Shown here in pieces: positions 54,147 to 61,103 of a stretch of 64,000 nt of DNA; positions within the stretch are counted from its first letter, which is position 1, and the number at the start of each line of letters is the position of its first letter. The stretch is taken from the NCBI RefSeq assembly GCF_030548465.1, contig NZ_JAUOSF010000008.1:1-64000 (forward strand), given 5' to 3'. The position numbers and the translations under genes are program-made. This stretch comes from Tamlana sp. 2_MG-2023 (GTDB lineage: Bacteria > Bacteroidota > Bacteroidia > Flavobacteriales > Flavobacteriaceae). The notes below the pieces were generated by a model. That model worked only from the letters and a program-made list of their open reading frames with translations. It was not told the origin of the DNA and made no database searches.

Positions 54147-55196
54147 ATGAAAAAAATTTACACACTTTATTTGTTTACTATTGCTTTCACAGCTATAGGA
54201 ACCGCTCAAGAAACCATTTTTGAACCCAATTTTTCTGACGGAACGTATACAGGCGTTACTGCTGTTGAAGCAGATTTGAATGCCCATGCAGATTGGAATG
54301 CAGGTAATTTTACTAATGTTAGTACATGGTCGGCTTTTCAAACCATTAGTGGCGAAGATGTTGTTAATACTGGAGCGTTTTTCACTTATGCTATTGTTGA
54401 TAGTAAACCTATTACAGCAATAGCTGGTGACGTTATTACAATTAGAACGGTTACTGATTATGGGTTTTCTGGGCAGTCTTATGGAACAGAAGCCGATGAA
54501 GCCATGATCTTTACAGGACTTTTAGATCAAAATGCCCCGGCTTCAGGAGCAGATGGGAATGGCGTACATAGAGAAGGCGTAATGGTTGTTAACAAAGGGT
54601 CTACTAATCAGATTGCATTAAAAAATAATGGAGTAGGAACGGGTTTTGATGAAGCCTCGGCAATTTTAACAACTGAAGATGCTGCACATATATACGAAGT
54701 TGTCATTGAGTATACCATTGGAACTAATGAAGGCACCTCTTCAAAAGTTGCTAGAATTTCAAGTATCAATGGCTCAAATGGTTCTTCTACATCTACAGTA
54801 TCTTCAGGGATCTCGACAGAAGTATATAATGCACTTACTGGAAGTGGAGCGTACTTTTTTAACTGGGCATTAAGATTTGGTTTTGCATCCAGTGAGATAA
54901 GTCGCTTAGACTTAAGACATCTGTCTATTACGAAGAATGATGCATTATTATCAACTAGCAGTAAAAATTCTTTTGAGTTTTCAATGTATCCTAACCCAGT
55001 AAAAGATAGATTATTTATCAACACAAAAGAAACTATATCTAAAGTCTCTGTTCTTGATGCGTTAGGAAGAATCGTTTTAGAGGCTAGCGATGTTAATGAT
55101 TTCTTAGATGTATCTTCATTGAAAAACGCTATATATATTGTAAAGTTATCTTTAAATAATGGTAACGTATCCACAAAAAAATTCATAAAAGAATAG
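54147..55196 (+). CDS. T9SS-secreted protein of unknown function
   Basis: The 349-residue protein has a signal peptide (cleaved near GTAQ). The mature beta-rich region of about 250 residues lacks recognisable catalytic motifs and Cys, and contains many Gly/Ser/Thr. It may be a carbohydrate-binding jelly roll. The C-terminal 75 residues form a T9SS type A sorting domain (SMYPNPVKDRLFIN). I do not recognise the main domain. Its promoter module suggests that it is induced with the PUL, so glycan binding or a new enzyme are the leading options. The start at 54147 gives a good signal peptide, and a terminator follows at 55233. Confidence 0.8.
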   Translation: MKKIYTLYLFTIAFTAIGTAQETIFEPNFSDGTYTGVTAVEADLNAHADWNAGNFTNVSTWSAFQTISGEDVVNTGAFFTYAIVDSKPITAIAGDVITIRTVTDYGFSGQSYGTEADEAMIFTGLLDQNAPASGADGNGVHREGVMVVNKGSTNQIALKNNGVGTGFDEASAILTTEDAAHIYEVVIEYTIGTNEGTSSKVARISSINGSNGSSTSTVSSGISTEVYNALTGSGAYFFNWALRFGFASSEISRLDLRHLSITKNDALLSTSSKNSFEFSMYPNPVKDRLFINTKETISKVSVLDALGRIVLEASDVNDFLDVSSLKNAIYIVKLSLNNGNVSTKKFIKE

Positions 55197-55232
55197 TTTA
55201 GTTTATACTAAGTTTATTTAGTTCGAAGAGGT

Positions 55233-55268
55233 CGTCTAAAAAGCAATTTTTAGGCGATTTTCTTTTTG
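55233..55268 (+). terminator. Terminator after the T9SS-secreted protein gene
   Basis: A 10-base stem pairs 55233-55242 with 55247-55256, with one G-T pair and a 4-base loop. A T-rich tract follows. It lies 37 bases after the stop codon and resembles the hairpin at 46321-46354 in sequence (both built on GTCTAAAAA). Confidence 0.8.
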
Positions 55269-55340
55269 TAAAATATTTTGCTTTCTGATTTTCTTTAAAT
55301 TTTGATTTAAAAAAAGGTGATTAATATTAGTCAAGTTTGT

Positions 55341-56874
55341 TTAGAGTACTAAACTGTACTTTTTAAGGTTATGTGCCATAGCAATTAGTCCTATTTCTAC
55401 ATTTACTTTTTCAATCCCTCTTAACATAAACCGTTTAAAGTTCATGTTATGTTTGATATTACCAAAAACAGCCTCAACACCCCAGCATCGTTACTTTCTC
55501 TTAGCTATGCCTTGGGCACTAAGAAGCCGTGTTTTGCTTGTGATTTTAGGCGGATAAGGTTGTAATTACGTTCTATGATACGATTGTATTTAGATTTATG
55601 ACAGAGGCTACTAAGTGGCATCCTTGGCAGTTTTGAGATTGGAAACGATGTATTTCTTGCTCAAAACCATTTATTGTTTTCCTTTTGTAGACACCTATTT
55701 TTGTCATGGCTTGCCCCATGGGGCAGTAATAGGTATCAGTCTCTGTATTATAGTGTAACTGGTGAGCATGAAAGGTGTTTATTTTTCCTTTCTTTTTGTC
55801 TTGTTGTTATTTGTGGAACTAATTGTACTTTACAAAACTAGTGATCTTTTTATCTTCTAAATTCGTATAGTTTTCTTCGCTACCATAACCTGCATCTGCG
55901 GTTAATGTTTGTGGTGTTTCATCATAATCTTCAATATGCTCTGCTAGCTGATCTTTTAGCGTGGTGGTATCTGCTGTGGTCTGAGCTAAGGTGTAATTGG
56001 TTAGATATTGGTTATTGGTAGAAGCTTGTACATTATATCCAGGTTTAAGTTGTCCGTTTTGTATATGGCCGTCTTTCATTCTCATAAAAGTGGCTTCAGG
56101 ACCTGTTTTACTGTAACTATTTCTTTCCTTTAATATAGCTTCCTGCTTTTGGTATTTAGCCATGTTTGTTGGCCAATTTTTCTTAGCATAATTAAGTTTT
56201 TGCTTTACTTTTTTATCAACCTCTTTTCTTTGTAGTGCATCATTAATTTGATTGATGGTGACTTCAATTTTATCTACATCAATCGCTTCAAAATCTGATG
56301 TATTTGGGATATATTGCTCGTCTTTATATACTTTTTCTACATAAGACCAAGTTCATTCAACTGCTTTTTAATACGCTCTTTACTTGTTTATATTGACTAG
56401 TCCCAAACAAAGGTATAACGATTAGCATTAGCTTCTATCTTAGTCGCTTCTACATAAATATCTTTTAAACTAATAACACCTTGTTCAACTAAAAGTAAAA
56501 CGACTTGATGAAAAATTTTCTTTAAATGACCTTGTAAACGTTTTCCTCTAAAGTCATTGATCATGTTGTGATCTGGTTTATTTTGCCCCCTGAGCCACAT
56601 AAAATGGAAGTTCTCATTTAAAGCCTCTTCTATTTTACGTGAAGAATACAAATTACGTCAGAAAGTATAGATAATAACTTTAAGCAACATTCGTGGATGA
56701 TAGCTTGAGGTTCCACCACCTTTATAACTTTTATCTAAAGCACTAATGTCAATATGGTCGAAATCGTATTACAACACGAACTGGATGATTAACAGGAACT
56801 AAATCATCATAATTGGGAGGTAAAAGACTTAACTAGTCTTGCTTATAGGTCTTAAAAACTACTTTTCTACTCAT
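55341..56874 (-). pseudogene. Decayed IS1182-like transposase
   Basis: Several disconnected reading frames on the minus strand spell out an IS1182-type transposase in order. They are MSRKVVFKTYKQD at the 56874 start, an in-frame stop soon after, LRGQNKPDHNMINDFRGKR near 56580, the region VEATKIEANANRYTFVW near 56420, KPGYNVQASTNNQ near 56050, ADAGYGSEENY near 55890, and the C-terminal [18 protein letters not shown] near 55430, ending at 55341. At least three stops or frameshifts interrupt it, and the usual DGTKIEA catalytic motif reads EATKIEA. The element is dead. It separates the carrageenan-type module from the second susCD set. Confidence 0.85.
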
Positions 56875-56903
56875 TCTTAAATTTATGAATGAGTAGAAAA
56901 AAG

Positions 56904-56935
56904 ACAAAAAATAAGGCTGTCTTTTCAGACAGCCT
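56904..56935 (-). terminator. Terminator of the second susCD operon
   Basis: The stem AGGCTGTCT (56914-56922) pairs with 56927-56935 over a 4-base loop. Read on the minus strand it is followed by TTATTTTTT. It lies 25 bases after the stop codon of the 154-residue lipoprotein gene. Confidence 0.85.
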
Positions 56936-56959
56936 CTTTTAATTTCTAATTATATATAG

Positions 56960-57424
56960 TTAATTATAGACTTCATCTTCAAGTACAGTCACATCATGCA
57001 ATGTAGTAACCGTAGAATTATCGGCATAATTAATTACAACATCCATAGTACCAATACCATCTATTTTACTTGCATTCACTAAGCGCTCAACAGAAAATTT
57101 TTCAACAACTTCGTTGCCATCACTATCTTCTGTGATTATCTCTTTTTCTACCGTCCAACTAATTACATAATCTGTATCAGTAGATGCATCGTTATAACCA
57201 GTTGATTCAAAACTTAGTAAATTAACATCTGTCAAAAACTCAACGGTAAGTGGCTGCTCTTTATAAACATTAATTTGTTTAATAGTCGATTCATTACTAA
57301 TATTAGTAATACTATAAACTGGTGTTAGTGCAATATTAGATTCTGGGAATTTGCTTTCTTCTTCGCAAGACACTATCGAAACGACTAGCAATAACAGCCC
57401 TATTATTTTATTTATATTTTTCAT
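56960..57424 (-). CDS. PUL-associated lipoprotein of unknown function
   Basis: The 154-residue lipoprotein has lipobox IVSC with Cys 20. The body is beta-rich with one immunoglobulin-like domain, resembling the N-terminal DUF1735/DUF5017-type domains of surface glycan-binding proteins. It lies downstream of a larger surface lipoprotein and susD, with 127 bases between. I do not recognise the family exactly. It is probably a surface accessory protein of the second Sus complex. Confidence 0.72.
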   Translation of the reverse strand: MKNINKIIGLLLLVVSIVSCEEESKFPESNIALTPVYSITNISNESTIKQINVYKEQPLTVEFLTDVNLLSFESTGYNDASTDTDYVISWTVEKEIITEDSDGNEVVEKFSVERLVNASKIDGIGTMDVVINYADNSTVTTLHDVTVLEDEVYN

Positions 57425-57551
57425 GTGTTTATATTTATTTTTTCGGTGTACATACTTCGCCTTTCACAGCAAGGCAATTAGCTTCCATATAATCATTTCC
57501 TTAAGGATCTAATTTAGAATTATGGAAGCTTTACACCTCTTTATATTTAAA

Positions 57552-59291
57552 TTATGGTCTAACTTCTACAGCTATTAATGATAATTCATCAAAATACATT
57601 AATTGCGGCCCCGTTACACCAGGATTTTCTGAATCTAGAACACGTAAGGTAGATCTACTGTTCGCATCTCCACTTATCAAGTCTGAAGCGATAACTAAAG
57701 GGATATTAGCATCCACTTTTACCCATTTCCCTTTGTCAACTGAAGAAATATCAAATAATACATCATATTCATAAATAGGGTTTCCAAATTCCATTTTAAA
57801 CCCTTGTAGGGTTGTGCCTGGTTCAACATATACCCACATAGATACATTATACGTTCCTGCCGCCAAACCGCTCGGGTCTGCTAAACCAAAACCGAATAGG
57901 TTAACTACAGGAATAGCACTTACATCTGGTAATTTGTATTGCATACTTGCACCACCAGTATATGATCTTGTTGTAACACGTTCATAAATTAAGTCACCAT
58001 ACTGGTCATTACCTTGTCCTGGTGGGATATAATATTTCGAGGACGCGTAGGCGTTATTTACACCACCGCCATCAAGCTCAAAACTTCCCCAAGAATTTGA
58101 TGGCAACACATTGTTTCCAAAATTCATAGCTACTAACTCTGGGCCAAAAGGTTCTAAAGTTCTTTGATCTAATGACTCTATTCCTGTTCCAGTATAAGAC
58201 ACCGTAATTTCATCACTATTATAAATAGGTTGCGATAATTCTAATTCAATAAAAATAGGATTATCATCACTTACCTTGGCATTTGCCACTGGAATATTTT
58301 GATTGAAACCATTGCCGTTCTTTACGCTTACAGTAAAACTGTTTTCTTGACCTGAAAAAGGCACAATTTCACCATTTACTCTAAATGAAATTGTTTCATT
58401 TTGAGCTTCTACTAAAGCACCATCAAAGGTAAAGGGCTGCGAAGATTGGATAACTTTTACTTTCAGAGGAATCAGTTTTTCTGAATTTGAAGCTGGTAAC
58501 GGAGACACTCTCATCGAACGAAATCTACCTGCATTAAACGTTCCCTGTTTAAAAAATTTGATAGTAGCTTGATCAAAAGCACCGGCTTGTGCTGGTACTC
58601 CGTTAGGCGAAAACCATGTGGCTCCATTTGGTCTACCCACAGTTGAGTTGTTAACAATCGTAAGACCATTTCCTGCTTCTACTTCAACTACCGGCCAATT
58701 GGCCTCATCTGCTAAACTGGGCATATCGTCTTCCGAAATGGTTAGTATCTCATTACCATCTTGAAACACCGAAAATGCAGGATTTAAATAAGCATATACA
58801 TCGAAAACAAATTTTGTTTCATAAACAAATAACCCATCTTCCTCGTACGACTTTTCAAGAACAGAATCCTCATACGCGTCGCTCATGTTGGAAGAAACTG
58901 GTTGTTTGAATTTATTTATTAAGGTAATTGTATCACTTAAACTATTTCTTAACATAATATGTGCTTTTCCTTTTGAGGAAGTTAAGCCAGCACTTTCATC
59001 TATAAAAAGAGGAATAGAGTCTTGGTTATTCCACCCTTCTTTTAAGAACTTATCTTCTCCAGTGATAATCCATTCCGAACTTACAGCACCTTGTGCCAAG
59101 TTAAAGAAAGATATTCCTGTGTCCTGATTTACAGAAAATTGAGCATCTACACCTACGCTAGGATTTAATCCTACTAGCCAAGAGACATCTGCAAAATCAT
59201 CTTGAGGTGGTGTATAATCTGCATATTCATCTTCACAACTTACTATAAACAGTAAGCCAATAAAAAATGGTATTAATTTTATATTGTTCAT
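57552..59291 (-). CDS. Surface glycan-binding lipoprotein of the second Sus set
   Basis: From the Met at 59291 the protein has a signal peptide with lipobox IVSC (Cys 19) and about 560 residues of mature protein. The longer reading to 59375 would overlap the susD gene and is rejected. The chain is a string of beta-sandwich domains, the last one (about 440-579) resembling a carbohydrate-binding module with WVYVEPGTTL. It lacks catalytic motifs that I can see. Position right after susD matches SusE/SGBP-like proteins that capture the polysaccharide at the cell surface. Confidence 0.82.
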   Translation of the reverse strand: MNNIKLIPFFIGLLFIVSCEDEYADYTPPQDDFADVSWLVGLNPSVGVDAQFSVNQDTGISFFNLAQGAVSSEWIITGEDKFLKEGWNNQDSIPLFIDESAGLTSSKGKAHIMLRNSLSDTITLINKFKQPVSSNMSDAYEDSVLEKSYEEDGLFVYETKFVFDVYAYLNPAFSVFQDGNEILTISEDDMPSLADEANWPVVEVEAGNGLTIVNNSTVGRPNGATWFSPNGVPAQAGAFDQATIKFFKQGTFNAGRFRSMRVSPLPASNSEKLIPLKVKVIQSSQPFTFDGALVEAQNETISFRVNGEIVPFSGQENSFTVSVKNGNGFNQNIPVANAKVSDDNPIFIELELSQPIYNSDEITVSYTGTGIESLDQRTLEPFGPELVAMNFGNNVLPSNSWGSFELDGGGVNNAYASSKYYIPPGQGNDQYGDLIYERVTTRSYTGGASMQYKLPDVSAIPVVNLFGFGLADPSGLAAGTYNVSMWVYVEPGTTLQGFKMEFGNPIYEYDVLFDISSVDKGKWVKVDANIPLVIASDLISGDANSRSTLRVLDSENPGVTGPQLMYFDELSLIAVEVRP

Positions 59292-59304
59292 AATAATTGT
59301 TTTA

Positions 59305-61083
59305 TTAGTTAATAGATGGATTAGAGCTTGTTTCATCAAATGGTATTGGGTACGTGCCATGACGTTCTTCATCATAATTTAAAAAAGAGGCATTAAACTC
59401 ATAATCTACCACAATATGGGGTTCAGAAGGTGCACCACTACCAACGTAGATTTTTGAATTATTAAATTTAGTTTTCATCTCGTTTGTATCATAGCTATAA
59501 AATGTAAAGTTTAAACCGTAATAAGTTTGACTTGCTAGTTCCCCTAAGCGCTTTTTAAAGCTGTAATTATCAGACTTTTTCCATCTTTGAAAATCGAGAA
59601 ATCTAATATTGTGTCCTTCTATAGAAGTTTCCAAAGGTTTTTCAACACGCATTAAATGCTCCATTAAAGAATCTGCTGTATAAGCAACTCCATCATAAGT
59701 ATGAGAAGTATCACCTCCTGATTGACCTAGTGAGACAAGTCCCCATCTTTGACGAATTTCATTAATCAAATCAAGCGCCTCTTCAGTGGCTCCCGTTTTA
59801 ATTTTACATTCTGCTTGCATTAAATAAACATCAGACAATCTATTTAGCACAATATTTTTATAAGAATAAGCTTGACCTCCAGGTAAATCGCCTTCACCAA
59901 GAACGATATCATGGTTTGCATAAATTTTCCACCATCCATACCCCCAGTCTCTTCCTCCAAAACGCCCACTTTCAGACGTTTTCTCTAGGTACCAATCTGT
60001 TTCGCTATCATCAACTACAGCCACCATTGCAGAACATCTTAATGGCACTGGACGTAAAGTCGTATTACCCTGATAATCCACATAATAATTTCTAGTATCT
60101 AAAGGGTCCATAGGTTCAGTTTTATAAGCATGTACCGCCCAAGCTGGAGCTACCGCACCTTTAGTTTGCGAGGTTCTAACGTTTACCCAATTGGTTCCTG
60201 ATTCACCTTCCCAAGGCGCTAAGTCATATCGTACTTGATCTTTAGAAAAATTAATTTCGAAAATGGATTCACTATTAAAATCACCATTTGCTGTTGTAAA
60301 CATTTTACTAAGGTCTGTTTCTATCTGATAACCATGATTTTTAATAACATCATCAAAGTATACCATGGCGTTATTATAATCCAATTCATAAAGATAGGTT
60401 GTACCTAAAATAGTGGCCGCGGCACCAGATGTTGCTCGCGCTTTGTCATCACTTGGGTATTCACCATTTCTATACAGATTTTTATAAGCAAACTCTAAAT
60501 CGGTTCTTACAAACTCAATAACGTCTTGTTTTGAAGAAAGCGCTTTATTGAAATCGGCTTCTATCTTAGGTACTTCATCTCTAATAACTATACTACCATC
60601 ATTATAGGAAGTATATACATAAAAATGAAATAAGCCTCTCAAGAAACGGGCTTGTGCCATTTGTGAATTCCATTCTTCTAAATCACGATCACCTGTTACC
60701 TCTAAATTCTCTAAGGCCTCAATAACTTGATTTGCACGAAATATACCTAAGTAGGCATTTTGCCATTTTCCTAATACGGGATCTGAACTACCGGTATACG
60801 TATGTAAGTAAAATTCTTCAGTGTTGCTTGGGTTTGGGCGACCATAACCAGGCCAGGCCATATCAGAACGCAGGATTTCTTCAAATTTGTTAAGTAAATC
60901 ATTACTATGCAATGTAGCATAGGCTGCGTTTAGAGTATTACCTGTCTCTGTAAGATTTGTCCAAAATGTTTCTGTTGAAATGAAGTTTGGATTTTCTTCA
61001 GTAAGAAATTCGTTATTCTCGCACGAGACCATAAAGCTAATGGCAAGTGCTATAAATGTATATTTAAAAATTAGTTGTTTCAT
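59305..61083 (-). CDS. susD: SusD-like surface glycan-binding lipoprotein 2
   Basis: The 592-residue RagB/SusD family lipoprotein has lipobox FMVSC (Cys 21). SusD phrases include QARFLRGLFHFYVY near residue 145, VLNRLSDVYLMQAECKI near 425, and ETSIEGHNIRFLDFQRWKK near 510. Its sequence is clearly different from SusD 1, so the two complexes are not recent duplicates and may take different oligosaccharides. It lies 20 bases after susC 2 and 13 bases before the surface lipoprotein gene. Confidence 0.95.
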   Translation of the reverse strand: MKQLIFKYTFIALAISFMVSCENNEFLTEENPNFISTETFWTNLTETGNTLNAAYATLHSNDLLNKFEEILRSDMAWPGYGRPNPSNTEEFYLHTYTGSSDPVLGKWQNAYLGIFRANQVIEALENLEVTGDRDLEEWNSQMAQARFLRGLFHFYVYTSYNDGSIVIRDEVPKIEADFNKALSSKQDVIEFVRTDLEFAYKNLYRNGEYPSDDKARATSGAAATILGTTYLYELDYNNAMVYFDDVIKNHGYQIETDLSKMFTTANGDFNSESIFEINFSKDQVRYDLAPWEGESGTNWVNVRTSQTKGAVAPAWAVHAYKTEPMDPLDTRNYYVDYQGNTTLRPVPLRCSAMVAVVDDSETDWYLEKTSESGRFGGRDWGYGWWKIYANHDIVLGEGDLPGGQAYSYKNIVLNRLSDVYLMQAECKIKTGATEEALDLINEIRQRWGLVSLGQSGGDTSHTYDGVAYTADSLMEHLMRVEKPLETSIEGHNIRFLDFQRWKKSDNYSFKKRLGELASQTYYGLNFTFYSYDTNEMKTKFNNSKIYVGSGAPSEPHIVVDYEFNASFLNYDEERHGTYPIPFDETSSNPSIN

Positions 61084-61103
61084 AACAATTAATATGAGTT
61101 AAA

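Noticed and set aside
54608-55186. Long open frame on the minus strand inside the T9SS-secreted protein gene
   Set aside because: It is a shadow frame. The plus-strand product has a signal peptide and a sorting domain, while the minus-strand product shows no family features.
59292-59375. Longer start of the surface lipoprotein
   Set aside because: It overlaps the end of susD 2 and puts 28 residues before a good lipoprotein signal peptide.
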